Shown: positions 41,576 through 51,601, numbered from the stretch's first letter. The stretch is DNA of 64,000 bases from Catalinimonas alkaloidigena (GCF_029504655.1 NZ_JAQFIL010000003.1:62001-126000); one strand, 5' to 3'. Notes: a model not told the origin generated them from the sequence alone. Program-made: numbers and translations.

Positions 41576-42841
41576 CTACAATCGCATGTTGAAATGATGC
41601 TGTTGCTGTCGGTAGCTATATTGTATAGTAATATCGTATAAACTGGCTATGGATTTTACAATTGCCATGCCCAAGCCTGTAGAGTGAACTCTGGTATTGT
41701 TTTTATAGAAACGCTCAAATATTTGGCCTGAATCCAATGGCTCCTCTATACCGGTATTAGAGATGCTAAAGCCGTCGTAGTTGACATTTATGGAGATTAA
41801 GCCTCCTCTTGTATTATGAACGATAGCATTCTTGAATAAATTTGAGATCATGATGCGCGCAAGTTCTGGGTTCATATGTTTCTCACAAGGTGAGATTATC
41901 TGTAAACTGAACTCAATCTCTCTAAAGTCAGCCTGATCCTTAAAATCATCGCATAAATTTTTTACCAGCTTATCAACTGACACTTTTTCAACATCCTGAA
42001 ACTGCCTGTTTTCAATTTTGGAAAGTAATAGCAGGGATTTATTCATCCGGGTAAGACGCTCCAGATTGTTTATGACAGTCATTAAGCCGGTGAGTTGTGT
42101 TTCTGTCAGGTCATTTTTCCCTATAATTAGCTCTAGTTTATTCAGGCTAATGGCAAGGGGTGTTTGCAACTCATGGGAAGCGTTTTCAATAAATTGTTTT
42201 TGTTGATTGTAAACATTGATATTACTCTGTAAAAGCTTACTGATCGTATCATTCAAGATGTTAAATTCTTCAACTTGTGTCTTTTGTATACGCACTGACT
42301 CTGGTCGGTCCAGCTGAAATCGTTCTAAATATCTGAGTAACTTATAAAAAGGCTGCCAGATACGTTGCAGTAGAAGGTTGTTGAGCACAATCATACTGGC
42401 GACTAGTCCCAGATAAAGCCACAAAATAGCGTATAGCAGGTCTTCAATCAGGTCATCTTCCTCTACCATAGAGGTAATGATGCTCAACTCATAGTATTGT
42501 TGATCAAGAAGAAATACTGATCTGAGCATTCTTACCGGTTCATAATCTTCTTCATTAAACATGTATAGGGTAGTGTCTTGATAGGTGTCATCATGCGTGA
42601 TAGCCTCATTGGGCGAAATTTTCCTGATCGCATAATTGCCTTCCTGAAAGCTACTTTGATATAGAACCGTACTGTCATTAGCTGCTTTCTGAATAATCAG
42701 TATTTTGGAGTTTTGTAACCCATCATCAATACTATCGTAAATCTCATCCAGCATAACAAAATAAAAGATAATGGCCCAAACCGATATGATGATCAGCAAT
42801 AGTCCTATGAAGTAGGATGAGGTATAATTCAGTAATTTCAC
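41576..42841 (-). CDS. Membrane sensor histidine kinase
   Basis: A 421-residue kinase. Membrane helices at about 10-31 and 138-160 enclose a periplasmic sensor domain rich in Asp/Glu (SIDDGLQNSKILIIQ, NEEDYEPVRMLRSV). HisKA contains ENASHELQTPLAIS, and HATPase_c has NLFKNAIVHN, a shortened G1 region and GLGMAIVKSIAS. It overlaps its response-regulator gene by four bases, and the PepSY-like lipoprotein gene follows. The signal is unknown; metal ions are a common cue for this class. Confidence 0.9.
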   Translation of the reverse strand: MKLLNYTSSYFIGLLLIIISVWAIIFYFVMLDEIYDSIDDGLQNSKILIIQKAANDSTVLYQSSFQEGNYAIRKISPNEAITHDDTYQDTTLYMFNEEDYEPVRMLRSVFLLDQQYYELSIITSMVEEDDLIEDLLYAILWLYLGLVASMIVLNNLLLQRIWQPFYKLLRYLERFQLDRPESVRIQKTQVEEFNILNDTISKLLQSNINVYNQQKQFIENASHELQTPLAISLNKLELIIGKNDLTETQLTGLMTVINNLERLTRMNKSLLLLSKIENRQFQDVEKVSVDKLVKNLCDDFKDQADFREIEFSLQIISPCEKHMNPELARIMISNLFKNAIVHNTRGGLISINVNYDGFSISNTGIEEPLDSGQIFERFYKNNTRVHSTGLGMAIVKSIASLYDITIQYSYRQQQHHFNMRL

Positions 42842-43515
42842 GCCAACACCAGTTTATAACCCACACCGTATACAGCCTGAATCTCCATGGCTGCCTGTTG
42901 GTCTTTTAGTTTTTTTCTAAGATTCTTGATTTGTGAATAAACAAACTCAAAACTATCCGCTTCGTCAATCTGATCACCCCACACATGTTCCGCAAGTGCT
43001 GACTTGCTCACCAGGCGGTTTTTGTTGGAAACGAAGTATAATAATATGTCAAACTCTTTACGGTTAAGTTGTAACTCTTCTCCATTTACTATTACCCTGC
43101 GTTCATCCGGATCTATGATCAAGTTTTGCACGTTAACTTTGTTGGAGCCATTAAATTTTTTCCTGCGTAGCACAGATTTCAGGCGGGCATGCAGTTCTGC
43201 CATATGAAAAGGTTTGGATAGATAATCATCAGCGCCCAGGTTAAGCCCCTGTATCCGGTCATCCAGCGAGTTTTTAGCAGAAACAATGATTACTCCCTCT
43301 GCTTTATTGCTTTTTTTTAACTCATTCAATATATCCAAACCACTACCATCAGGTAAAGATATATCCAGAAGGATACAGTCATATTCATAAAGGTGTACTT
43401 TCTCAAGCGCTGTATCATAATTTATGGCTGTTTCTATCAGGTAATTTTCTGCCTGCAGCGATTCTATGATATTATTACGCATATCAGCTTCATCTTCTAT
43501 TACTAATATTTTCAT
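42838..43515 (-). CDS. OmpR-family response regulator
   Basis: A 225-residue regulator. Receiver domain with phospho-acceptor Asp in YDCILLDISLPDGSG, IIVSAKNS and LSKPFHMAEL; C-terminal winged-helix with RRVIVNGEELQLNRKEFDILLYF and VYGVGYKLV. It is first in the operon with the kinase. Likely targets include the PepSY-like lipoprotein next to it. Confidence 0.93.
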   Translation of the reverse strand: MKILVIEDEADMRNNIIESLQAENYLIETAINYDTALEKVHLYEYDCILLDISLPDGSGLDILNELKKSNKAEGVIIVSAKNSLDDRIQGLNLGADDYLSKPFHMAELHARLKSVLRRKKFNGSNKVNVQNLIIDPDERRVIVNGEELQLNRKEFDILLYFVSNKNRLVSKSALAEHVWGDQIDEADSFEFVYSQIKNLRKKLKDQQAAMEIQAVYGVGYKLVLA

Positions 43516-43701
43516 CTTTCGGAGATTAAATTAGTATACAATTAAGCGAAAAGAATATGGAAAGATTTAGGAATTAGAATCTTCTCTACGAAGGAAACGT
43601 GATAAATAACATAAGTTTATAGAAACTCCAATGAGTCTGATCATTTATGATTGAGAGCCTGGTTTATAGTGAATCAATATTGTACTAAATAAATGTATGC
43701 T

Positions 43702-43845
43702 ATGCCAAAGAAAAATAGAAACAAAGAAAAAGCTGATACTTCCGTGAGAAATGCTAGTCCGGTATGCTATATCAATTCGGATGAGTTGCGTCCTGAATAT
43801 ATTGAGGATCCGAATGAGAGAAAAGATAAGAAGGAGAATAAATAA
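43702..43845 (+). CDS. Small charged 47-residue protein
   Basis: The ORF encodes MPKKNRNKEKADTSVRN, then CYINSDELRPEYIEDPNERK and a Lys-rich tail. It is basic at both ends with an acidic centre. An in-frame ATG three codons upstream (43693) is also possible. The orderly composition and codon use suggest a real small protein; no family is recognised. It has no obvious terminator. Confidence 0.45.
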   Translation: MPKKNRNKEKADTSVRNASPVCYINSDELRPEYIEDPNERKDKKENK

Positions 43846-43965
43846 TCGGATGTTTTAGCATTATAAAACGTTAATGTATGCTGATCCTTATTTTGGAAAT
43901 CCTATTGCCCGTTTTTTGTAAAAAACTTCGGTTAGCTTTGAAACTATATACTCTATTATTGGGTA

Positions 43966-43989
43966 TTAAAAGACTAAAATATCTTTTTA
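43966..43989. promoter_or_regulatory. Candidate Rrf2 (NsrR-like) operator before hmp
   Basis: TTAAAAGACTAAAATATCTT contains GAC-N6-ATC, with A/T-rich centre and AAAAGA/TCTTTT outer arms. It lies 28 bases before the flavohemoglobin start, where a repressor would cover the promoter. hmp genes are the classic NsrR target, which makes this the most telling of the three similar dyads. Confidence 0.5.
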
Positions 43990-44017
43990 TCTTTTAAAAT
44001 TTTAACCAGCATTATTT

Positions 44018-45247
44018 ATGCTCTCATCAGAAACTATTCAAGTAGTTAAAGCCACAACGCCAGCCTTAAAAGAACATGGGAATGCCATTACCATCAGAAT
44101 GTATGAGCTGCTTTTTCAGCATCATCCTGAGTTAAAAAATATATTTAACATGAGTCATCAGGCTACGGGGATGCAGTCGAGAAGCCTGGCAGATGCCATT
44201 TATCAGTATGCTTTGCATATAGAAAATCTGGAGGAAGTAATTCCTTTAGTAGAGCGCGTGGCTCAGAAGCATGCCGGGCTTGACATTCGTCCGGAACATT
44301 ATCCTATTGTAGGTAAATATCTTTTACGAGCTATTGAAGATGTACTTGGCGATGCTGCTACTGATGAAGTGATAGAAGCCTGGGGAGAAGCCTATCAACT
44401 GCTAGCCAATGTATTTATAAAGCGGGAACAGGAGATATACCATGCTGGCGCTACACAAAAGGGAGGATGGGAAGGATTCCGAAACTTTGTCATCGCCCGC
44501 AAAGTGAAAGAAAGCAGTATGATTACTTCTTTTTATTTACAACCTGAAGATGGAAAAGCTATTGCTGGTTTTGAACCCGGACAATACCTTACTTTCAAAC
44601 TGAAAATTCCCGGGCTAGAGCATACGGTGTTGCGTAACTATAGCCTATCAGATTCACCAGACAAAGATTACTATAGGGTCAGTATCAAACGGGAGCCTGG
44701 TGTAACTGACCCTGAGGAGTATCCGATGGGAGTGGCCTCCAACTATTTTCATGACCATTTACAGGAAGGCTCAGTCGCACCTGTTCATATACCTACCGGA
44801 AACTTCTATTTGAATAAAGAACTATCTCTGCCAGTAGTGCTGATCAGTGGTGGAGTAGGGCAAACTCCTATGATGAGTATGTTGAATACATTGGTTGCGG
44901 AAGGTTCAAAACGCCCTGTATGGTACATTCATGGAGCAAGAAATGGCAAAGAACACGCTTTTAAGGACCATATTAAAAGTATAGATCAGCAGTATGATCA
45001 TATAAATACCTACATCTGTTATGAGAGACCAGGGCCTAATGATATTTTAGGGAAAGATTATGATGCAAAGGGTTTTATCAATCTAGATCTGATCCAAGAT
45101 TTATTACCGAGTAAGGAAGCTGACTTTTACTTCTGCGGACCTAAGGAATTTATGAGAATGTTGTATCATGCTATTACAGCCTGGGGAGTGCCGCAGGAAC
45201 GAATTCATTTTGAGTTCTTTGGACCTACTACTGAAATTACGGAGTAA
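44018..45247 (+). CDS. hmp: Flavohemoglobin, NO dioxygenase
   Basis: Cytoplasmic enzyme that oxidises NO to nitrate using O2 and NAD(P)H. The 409-residue protein has a globin domain (1-140) with distal-side residues around MYELLFQHHPELKNIFNM and the proximal His in AQKHAGLDIRPEHY, then an FAD domain (about 155-260) with EPGQYLTFKL and LRNYSLSDSPDKDYYRVSIK, and an NAD domain with ISGGVGQTPMMSML and YFCGPKEFM. All hallmarks are intact and the length is normal. It is monocistronic with a possible Rrf2 operator upstream. Confidence 0.97.
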   Translation: MLSSETIQVVKATTPALKEHGNAITIRMYELLFQHHPELKNIFNMSHQATGMQSRSLADAIYQYALHIENLEEVIPLVERVAQKHAGLDIRPEHYPIVGKYLLRAIEDVLGDAATDEVIEAWGEAYQLLANVFIKREQEIYHAGATQKGGWEGFRNFVIARKVKESSMITSFYLQPEDGKAIAGFEPGQYLTFKLKIPGLEHTVLRNYSLSDSPDKDYYRVSIKREPGVTDPEEYPMGVASNYFHDHLQEGSVAPVHIPTGNFYLNKELSLPVVLISGGVGQTPMMSMLNTLVAEGSKRPVWYIHGARNGKEHAFKDHIKSIDQQYDHINTYICYERPGPNDILGKDYDAKGFINLDLIQDLLPSKEADFYFCGPKEFMRMLYHAITAWGVPQERIHFEFFGPTTEITE

Positions 45248-45277
45248 TTGATGCGATATTTGAACATCTTATAGAAA

Positions 45278-45313
45278 CTTTCCGGCATAAGGCAAAAGTT
45301 TTATGTCGGAAAG
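45278..45313 (+). terminator. Hairpin after hmp
   Basis: CTTTCCGGCATAA (45278-45290) pairs with TTATGTCGGAAAG (45301-45313) with one G-U pair and a 10-base loop. It lies about 30 bases after the hmp stop but lacks a following T tract, so termination is likely but not certain. Confidence 0.5.
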
Positions 45314-45486
45314 CTCAAAACAGTTTTTGTACATATCAGTAATGTTAAAAACTAAGGGTGTATAGTTGTTCTTCTGTTCTAAGTTATCCTCAACTTAAGA
45401 TCACCATCATGAAAAAAGAAACTCAAAATACTTCAGATTCACCCCAAGAGCTCAATGGTCCTCTGCTTAGCTCTAATTTTCCATTT

Positions 45487-45765
45487 TTATTTGTACTTGT
45501 TCTCTGATAACTCTTTTTTCAGAAATCTTCCTCTGGCATCAGGCAGATACTTGAGCAGCCACAGCCCGGTAAAGAAGAGGAGAAGGGAACCGATGAAAGC
45601 AGCAATGGCAAGATCCTGGTTTTCATCCAGGGCATTGTTGAGGGCACTATAGAGGAGCCATATCTGTATGCTGAGAATGCCTATTAATAACATGATAATA
45701 CCCAGCATCAAGGTATTAGTTTTATTGGGATGGCTCTGGTTTTGGGTAACTCTGAAACTGCTCAT
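45487..45765 (-). CDS. Small two-helix membrane protein of the nitrate-reductase-like cluster
   Basis: A 92-residue protein with two membrane helices (about 20-40 and 53-72) and a basic C-terminus. It starts 11 bases after the Rieske gene stop and is the last gene in the cluster. No cofactor motif. It may help hold or assemble the redox complex; the function is not known. Confidence 0.65.
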   Translation of the reverse strand: MSSFRVTQNQSHPNKTNTLMLGIIMLLIGILSIQIWLLYSALNNALDENQDLAIAAFIGSLLLFFTGLWLLKYLPDARGRFLKKELSENKYK

Positions 45766-45776
45766 AACTTTTTTGT

Positions 45777-46295
45777 TTAGCTTATTGTATCTTTAAACGC
45801 AGTCACATACACTTTCTCATTCCGTACGACCACACTTAACTGCGGAAGGGCACGGGGTGGGGGACCTTGCAGTACTTCGCCGGTATCAGCACTGAACCAA
45901 CCGTTGTGGCAGGGGCATTCAATTTTCTTAACCTCATCGCGATACACTACTGCGCAGGAAAGATGAGTGCATTTCTGCTCAAAGGCACGCCATTCCCCTT
46001 CTGCTAAATGGATTAAAATATAGGGAATTTCTTTAGTACCCTTGATGGCAAACATCGTCATGCCTCCAACCGGCACCTCTGAAGTATTACATACAAGATG
46101 TTCTCCTTCCAGTTCCTTATCGGGGTAGGCAAAAGAACTTAGTACGACATAGCCATTGCCCAGCGCCAGCCCCCCTGAAAGGAGGCAAAGAAACTTGGCA
46201 AATTCACGGCGCGTAACATGCGTTGCTTCATCCTGACGTATGGGAAAGTCTCCCTTCCAGTTTGGCGGATTCTTTTCTTTGGGTTCGTAAGCCAT
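45777..46295 (-). CDS. Rieske [2Fe-2S] protein with Tat signal anchor
   Basis: A 172-residue Rieske protein. Twin-arginine motif TRREFAKF at about 27-34 is followed by a hydrophobic stretch (LLSGGLALGNGYVVLSS), so the protein is exported folded and probably stays anchored. Cluster ligands are in CTHLSCAV and CPCHNGWF, with the usual C-x-H...C-x2-H order. It could shuttle electrons between quinol and the ferredoxin subunit. It lies 12 bases from the ferredoxin gene. Confidence 0.9.
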   Translation of the reverse strand: MAYEPKEKNPPNWKGDFPIRQDEATHVTRREFAKFLCLLSGGLALGNGYVVLSSFAYPDKELEGEHLVCNTSEVPVGGMTMFAIKGTKEIPYILIHLAEGEWRAFEQKCTHLSCAVVYRDEVKKIECPCHNGWFSADTGEVLQGPPPRALPQLSVVVRNEKVYVTAFKDTIS

Positions 46296-46307
46296 CGGTC
46301 AATTATC

Positions 46308-46883
46308 TTAATGTACTTTTAGTTCTTTACTTCCTTTTGGCATCATCACATTCACTTTGGTATGCACTGTTTGCGCACCAAATTTAAAGGTATTGACAGG
46401 ATCACTATTCGGACGTTTCTTCCGCATCTCTTCCCGCGTTCCATAATACAAGGCTCCGCTGGGACACACAGTTGCACACATAGGTTTTTTTCCTACACTG
46501 GTGCGGTCATAGCAAAGGTTGCACTTCATCATAAGCTCGGCTGCTTCCATCTTTTTAGGTACACCAAAAGGACATGCCATTACGCAATTGGAACAACCAA
46601 TACAGCGGGAAGTGTTAGCTGAATGAACTACTCCATTGCTGTCTTTTGAAATGGCATCAGCAGGGCACACATTAGCGCAGGCAGGATCTTCGCAATGCAT
46701 ACAGACCTGCACAGTAGTTTGTACAGAATGCGCTCTGTCTACATAATTTACGTGGATCATGGTTTCCTGCCCGTTGGTTTCACATTCGGCACAAGCCGTT
46801 TCACAGGCATGGCAACTAATGCAGCGCTGCATATCCACAAAAAATTCCATGTCCTGATCAAAATTCTTCTCTGGTTCTGCCAT
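46308..46883 (-). CDS. 4x[4Fe-4S] electron-transfer subunit (NrfC/DmsB-like)
   Basis: A 191-residue ferredoxin-like protein with four cysteine clusters: [39 protein letters not shown] and [21 protein letters not shown]. No Tat signal is present. This is the wiring subunit of molybdopterin oxidoreductases and would carry electrons from the cytochrome b or Rieske protein to the Mo subunit next to it. Confidence 0.92.
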   Translation of the reverse strand: MAEPEKNFDQDMEFFVDMQRCISCHACETACAECETNGQETMIHVNYVDRAHSVQTTVQVCMHCEDPACANVCPADAISKDSNGVVHSANTSRCIGCSNCVMACPFGVPKKMEAAELMMKCNLCYDRTSVGKKPMCATVCPSGALYYGTREEMRKKRPNSDPVNTFKFGAQTVHTKVNVMMPKGSKELKVH

Positions 46884-46913
46884 AAGTCTATTCTGTATAT
46901 AATTGAAAAAATA

Positions 46914-49130
46914 TTAAACACTCTGGTAAGCATCAGATTCAGATACTGGTGGCGCTTTTCGTCCTAAGGGAATCAGCTTACAGGCACACACCTTAAATTC
47001 AGGAATCTTTGAGATTGGATCAAGATTTCCTATGGTTAGCTGGTTGGCTGATTTGCTTCCGCCCCAGTGATAGGGGATAAAAACAGTGTCGGACCGTATG
47101 GTGGTTACTACTTGTGCCGGAAACTCTGCTTCCCCTCTTCGGGTGACTACCTTTACCAGGTCACGGTCCTGGATACCAAATTGCTGGGCAAGGCTCGGGT
47201 GGATTTCCAATAGGGGTTCAGGGTATTGATCAAGCAGTTTTCCAATGCGACGTGTTTGAGTACCACTCAGGTACTGTGAGACAACCCTTCCTGTGGTAAG
47301 GACTACAGGGTATTCTTTATCAGTAGGTTCGCCCGGATCACGGTAAGGTGCCGGATTGAAATGCGCTTTTCCGTCGGGAGTAGCAAATTTCCTGTCTTCC
47401 CACAGTCTTGGGGTACCGGGATGGTCCAGGCTAGGACAGGGCCAGAAAACCCCATAGTTTTTCACAATTCTCTCATAAGTGATTCCATAATAATCCGCTG
47501 TCCCCCCTTTGGAAGCTACCCTGAGTTCATTAAAAATCGCCTCACTGTTTTTAAAAGCGAATTTATCGCCAGCGCCCAGGCGTGCCGCTAGTTCTTTTAA
47601 TATAGAAGCATCGGTACGTGCATCTCCAGGTGGAGTTACTGCTGCATTGATTTTTATCACCCGGCCTTCGGCCGAGGTAACGGTCCCTTCTTCCTCTTCA
47701 TGTAGGGCACCCGACAGTACTACATTGGCATGCCGTGCAGTTTCATTCAAAAAGAAATCAATGGCTACATAATACTCCAGCTTTTCCAGTGCCTCACGCA
47801 CCATATTATTATTTGGTAAAGAAACCACCGGATTAAAACAGATTGATATTAAGCCCTTAATTTCACCTCTGTGAATGGCCTCCAGAATTTCATAAGCTGT
47901 AAGTCCTTTGCCGGGCATATCTTTCTCATCAATGCCCCAAACGTCTGCGATATATTTACGATGTTCCGGGTTGGTAATATCGCGGTTACCGGGGAGTTGG
48001 TCACATTTATGCCCGTGTTCACGCCCTCCCTGTCCATTTCCCTGACCGGTAATGGTGCCATACCCGCAATAAGGTTTACCAATTCTACCGGTAGCCAATA
48101 CCAGATTGATACACCCTAACACATTGTCAACGCCTTTGGAGTGGTGCTCTATCCCTCGGGCATGCATCATAAAGCTGGTTTTAGCCTGGCCCCACATAGC
48201 TGCGGCCTGCTTAATACTTTCTGCAGGTATGCCCGTTACTTTTTCAGCCCACTCAAGACTATAGTCTTTTACGGCGGCAATAGTTGCATCAAACCCACTG
48301 GTATGTTGATTAATAAAATCATGATCCAGCCAGTCATTTTCTACCAGTTGCTGTAACATAGCGCCATATAAAGCCGAGTCAGTACCCGGACGTACGGGCA
48401 GATGCAGATCGGCAGTGCGGGCCACAGGAGTTACCCGAGGATCTACGACGATAAGTTTGGCGCCATTGTCACGGGCTTCCCAAATATAATGGATCAGGGT
48501 AGGAAAAGTCTCACTGACGTTTGACCCGCAGATCATGATCACTTCCGCGTGTTTTAAATCAACCCAACTGTTAGAGATGCGGTCCAGACCGAAGGCTTTT
48601 TTGTTGCCTGCTCCAGCGCTTACCATACATAGTCGGCCGTTATAATCAAGGTTGGCTGTTTTAAGTGCTACTCGGGCAAACTTACCGACCATATAACTCA
48701 ACTCATTGGTGAGCGACACACCTGAGAGCATGGCAAAAGCATCATTTCCATAAGTACTCTGGATACGTTTGATTTCGGTGACCGTTCTGCTCATGGCTGT
48801 TTCCCAGTCCACTGCTTTAAAACCTTCACTTTCTACTCGCTCAAGGGGAGACAGCAGGCGGTCAGCATGGTTATTCTGTAGATAGCGAGCGACTCCCTTA
48901 GGGCACATACGGCCTTCGTTGAAAGGGAATTCCATCCAGGGTTCAAAACCCACTACAGCATTGTCTTTTACTTTTAACTGTAAACCGCACTGCATTCCGC
49001 AAAAACAGCAATGTGTTTTTACCAGCTTATCGGGATCGGCGTGGCCATGGAAGCCCTGTTTGGGAGCATAGGCCTTATGAGGGCCATAGTTTTCTATTAT
49101 TTTATCAACCGAAATCGGTAGCTTTGCCAT
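46914..49130 (-). CDS. Molybdopterin nitrate-reductase-like catalytic subunit (NasA/NapA type)
   Basis: A 738-residue Mo-bisMGD oxidoreductase. The N-terminal [4Fe-4S] site reads [12 protein letters not shown] with the fourth Cys in GRMCPKGVA. The predicted Mo-ligand Cys is in [18 protein letters not shown], as in NapA/NasA. Further motifs are [37 protein letters not shown] and the C-terminal MGD-binding PYHWGG. There is no Tat signal, so the subunit is cytoplasmic. Nitrate is the most likely substrate from family resemblance and the NO-related context, but another oxyanion cannot be excluded. Confidence 0.88.
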   Translation of the reverse strand: MAKLPISVDKIIENYGPHKAYAPKQGFHGHADPDKLVKTHCCFCGMQCGLQLKVKDNAVVGFEPWMEFPFNEGRMCPKGVARYLQNNHADRLLSPLERVESEGFKAVDWETAMSRTVTEIKRIQSTYGNDAFAMLSGVSLTNELSYMVGKFARVALKTANLDYNGRLCMVSAGAGNKKAFGLDRISNSWVDLKHAEVIMICGSNVSETFPTLIHYIWEARDNGAKLIVVDPRVTPVARTADLHLPVRPGTDSALYGAMLQQLVENDWLDHDFINQHTSGFDATIAAVKDYSLEWAEKVTGIPAESIKQAAAMWGQAKTSFMMHARGIEHHSKGVDNVLGCINLVLATGRIGKPYCGYGTITGQGNGQGGREHGHKCDQLPGNRDITNPEHRKYIADVWGIDEKDMPGKGLTAYEILEAIHRGEIKGLISICFNPVVSLPNNNMVREALEKLEYYVAIDFFLNETARHANVVLSGALHEEEEGTVTSAEGRVIKINAAVTPPGDARTDASILKELAARLGAGDKFAFKNSEAIFNELRVASKGGTADYYGITYERIVKNYGVFWPCPSLDHPGTPRLWEDRKFATPDGKAHFNPAPYRDPGEPTDKEYPVVLTTGRVVSQYLSGTQTRRIGKLLDQYPEPLLEIHPSLAQQFGIQDRDLVKVVTRRGEAEFPAQVVTTIRSDTVFIPYHWGGSKSANQLTIGNLDPISKIPEFKVCACKLIPLGRKAPPVSESDAYQSV

Positions 49131-49154
49131 ACTCTTAGTTTTTAGTAGTAAGTA

Positions 49155-50210
49155 TTATCCAAAGAATTTTCCCTGCTGATTACGGGCCGCCAGATGTGCT
49201 TTTGCAAGTGCTGACCGCTTCCCTTCCGGGCTGTAATCAAGGTGGCTGCTTCCGTTCTCCAAATCAAAATTGAAATCTAATTCTTTGGTTACTTTTTTAA
49301 GATCGTTGATATGAAGTTGCGTTGCGAACTCCTCACCGGTATGAGGGCATACTGCCATGCCCTGTTTTTCTCCTTCTCTTCGGTATACGTTGCTGCCCAA
49401 CTGAGCAGGGCGCTGGAAAATGTGAAAAAATTTACCAAAAGGAATCCACACCAGAAATAAAATTACCGTAATGGCATGTGTAACTGACATAAACTCAAAC
49501 GTTTTGCCCTGCATGAAGGAGTAATCAAAAGTTAGCCCCAAACCTGTAACAGAAATTGCCAGCAGTAAAACCAGTGGTAGCCAATCGTCTTGGAAAGATT
49601 GCGTAGCAATAAGCCCTCCATGGGTTAGGCGGCGGCGCATCATCATAATAGCACCAATAATCACGAACAAAGAGCACCAGTTAAGGATGTGAAAAGCGTT
49701 AAAAGCAACAAATCCGCCCAATGTAAATTCAGAAACAGGAAAGCCAAACAAATGTGCTTCATAGATATTGATAGCATCCGGCTTAAGCGTAAAATGTATC
49801 CAGCCAAAGGTGAGAGGAATGGTTACTAGGAAGGCCAGCATGCAGCCGGTAGCCAGCAGAAAGTGTCCTACCCAGCGGGTTCTTCCCCGCGGATATATAA
49901 AACGCTGAAACAGAATGTTTTTGACAAACTGGCTAATGACAAATCCGGTATAAGGAATAAACCTTTTGCTAAACACAAATTGCCAGGTCCGTTGCCAGTA
50001 AAGCCTGGTCGGTGGGCGTTGTAGCCATACAGAATAGCGGTAGACAATGCCAAAAATGGCAAATATAGTCCCAAACAGGTAGGCTATAAGGGCAGCATCA
50101 AAGTTTTGCAGGTCCCGGGAGCCAACATACACCAGCACAATGACCAGAATCATGGCGAGGGTAGCATTCAGTAAAGCCTTTCTGTTTAGCGTTGCAAATA
50201 TTTTGAACAT
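49155..50210 (-). CDS. NarI/DsrM-like cytochrome b membrane subunit
   Basis: A 351-residue protein with about seven membrane helices and candidate heme His residues in WVGHFLLATGC, FNAFHILNWC and FMSVTHAITVILF. The C-terminal 90 residues are soluble and cytoplasmic, with a Cys-Pro-His (VCPHTGEEF). This is the quinol-oxidising partner expected of membrane-linked reductases, placed first in the operon, 24 bases from the Mo subunit. It suggests quinol to nitrate electron flow without NapC or NarGH. Confidence 0.8.
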   Translation of the reverse strand: MFKIFATLNRKALLNATLAMILVIVLVYVGSRDLQNFDAALIAYLFGTIFAIFGIVYRYSVWLQRPPTRLYWQRTWQFVFSKRFIPYTGFVISQFVKNILFQRFIYPRGRTRWVGHFLLATGCMLAFLVTIPLTFGWIHFTLKPDAINIYEAHLFGFPVSEFTLGGFVAFNAFHILNWCSLFVIIGAIMMMRRRLTHGGLIATQSFQDDWLPLVLLLAISVTGLGLTFDYSFMQGKTFEFMSVTHAITVILFLVWIPFGKFFHIFQRPAQLGSNVYRREGEKQGMAVCPHTGEEFATQLHINDLKKVTKELDFNFDLENGSSHLDYSPEGKRSALAKAHLAARNQQGKFFG

Positions 50211-50545
50211 ATGGCCGGTTGGTTTAAACAGTCATTATTAAAAAAATCCCTGAAAGTTAAAGCTCAGGGCTTGTCATCATTTTATGTATTCAGTAATTAA
50301 AAAATTAGTAATTTTACTTATTGATGATAGCTTATATTTGCGAATAATTAAATTAATGAATATAAACTGAATCACAAAATCCATGATCTGAGAATCAATA
50401 ACAGCTGCAATAACTTTTTTTAAACTTCCATTTCAAATGATTAATACCATCTTTTTGGCTGATTAATATTAGAAAAGTGCCCTTAGTAAGGTGCGTTATT
50501 GCATCAAGACATTCTACAAGAAGTTACTCAACATAAACAGGATAA
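50211..50545. promoter_or_regulatory. Divergent intergenic region, nitrate-reductase-like cluster / TDT gene
   Basis: About 335 A/T-rich bases between two divergent starts; it must hold both promoters. CCCTGA (50249-50254) and TCAGGG (50265-50270) could form a short hairpin in the leader of the minus-strand operon. No clear TGAT-N4-ATCA box or GAC-N6-RTC dyad was found, so control of the nitrate genes looks different from the NO genes. Confidence 0.4.
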
Positions 50546-51601
50546 ATGAATGTTATGAAGATATTTTCTCTACTCAAAGCAGAGGTTAAAAGCTTGTTTC
50601 CAGCATACTTTGCTTTGGTGATGTCAACAGGTATTGTTTCCATTGCAGCTCATCTTTTGGACTTCCCTGCCATCAGCGATATTCTTTTCTGGATTAATAA
50701 TGTAGCCTTTGTTGTGTTGTTGTGCATGTTGCTATTACGCATACTATTTTTCTTCCCCTCTTTTATGGAAGACTTTGATTCGCACGCAAAAGGAGCTGGT
50801 TTTTTTACGCTGGTGGCGGCTTCCTGCATTTTAGGAGTACAATACATTCTTTTGAGAGATATGTATGGACCGGCTATTATTCTATGGTTTTTTTCTTTGA
50901 TTCTATGGGTGGTTTTGATTTATTCTTTTTTTGTACTCATTACGGTAAAAAAGGTAAAACCTCCCCTGGAAAAAGGTATCAATGGTATCTGGTTAGTAAT
51001 TGTGGTTGCTACACAAGCTGTTTCTATACTAGGCACATTACTCTCTGACCAATTACCTTTTCCAGAGGAAAGAGTGCTGTTCTTAACCCTTTCCGGTTTT
51101 TTACTAGGCTGTATGTTGTACATCATCCTGATCACGCTGATATTTTACAGGCTCACATTCTTTCCTATGCGGGCAGAAGAATTTGCGCCTCCCTTCTGGA
51201 TCAATATGGGAGCTGTAGCTATTAGTACTTTGTCTGGCGCGACACTCATATTAACTATTGAAGAGACCACAGGTCTTCTGGAGTTTATTCCTTTTCTTAA
51301 GGGTTTTAGCCTTTTCTTCTGGGCTACCGGCACCTGGTGGATACCCATTATCATCATATTAGGTATATGGAGGCATCTCTATAACAAGATTCCGCTTTTT
51401 TACCATCCACAATACTGGGGAATGGTGTTCCCCTTAGGCATGTATACGGTATGTACCTGGCGGTTGAGTCAGGCGCTGGAATTGTCTTATTTGCAACTCA
51501 TACCCACTGGCTTTATTTATGTGGCGCTGATTGCCTGGTTGCTTACTTTTCTTGGCTTATGTATTACTTTGATTAAGGGGTTGGGGCGTTTGAAAACCTA
51601 G
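50546..51601 (+). CDS. TDT-family transporter (TehA/SLAC1-like)
   Basis: A 351-residue membrane protein with ten helices in the SLAC1/TehA pattern: LFPAYFALVMSTGIVSIAAH at the N-terminus, and FPLGMYTVCTWRLSQALEL near the C-terminus. Family members conduct anions such as nitrate or dicarboxylates, or give tellurite resistance. Divergence from the nitrate-reductase-like operon suggests nitrate or nitrite movement, which is inference. An ATG three codons later (50555) is another possible start. Confidence 0.82.
   Translation: MNVMKIFSLLKAEVKSLFPAYFALVMSTGIVSIAAHLLDFPAISDILFWINNVAFVVLLCMLLLRILFFFPSFMEDFDSHAKGAGFFTLVAASCILGVQYILLRDMYGPAIILWFFSLILWVVLIYSFFVLITVKKVKPPLEKGINGIWLVIVVATQAVSILGTLLSDQLPFPEERVLFLTLSGFLLGCMLYIILITLIFYRLTFFPMRAEEFAPPFWINMGAVAISTLSGATLILTIEETTGLLEFIPFLKGFSLFFWATGTWWIPIIIILGIWRHLYNKIPLFYHPQYWGMVFPLGMYTVCTWRLSQALELSYLQLIPTGFIYVALIAWLLTFLGLCITLIKGLGRLKT

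Noticed and set aside
43640..43665. Extra CRP/FNR-type box before the 47-residue ORF
   Set aside because: TGATCATTTATGATT has the wrong half-site order and spacing compared with the accepted boxes.
45409..45507. 32-codon plus-strand frame after hmp
   Set aside because: Although it starts MKKETQNTSDSP neatly, it overlaps the tail of the opposite membrane-protein gene and ends in a hydrophobic run; too weak to call.
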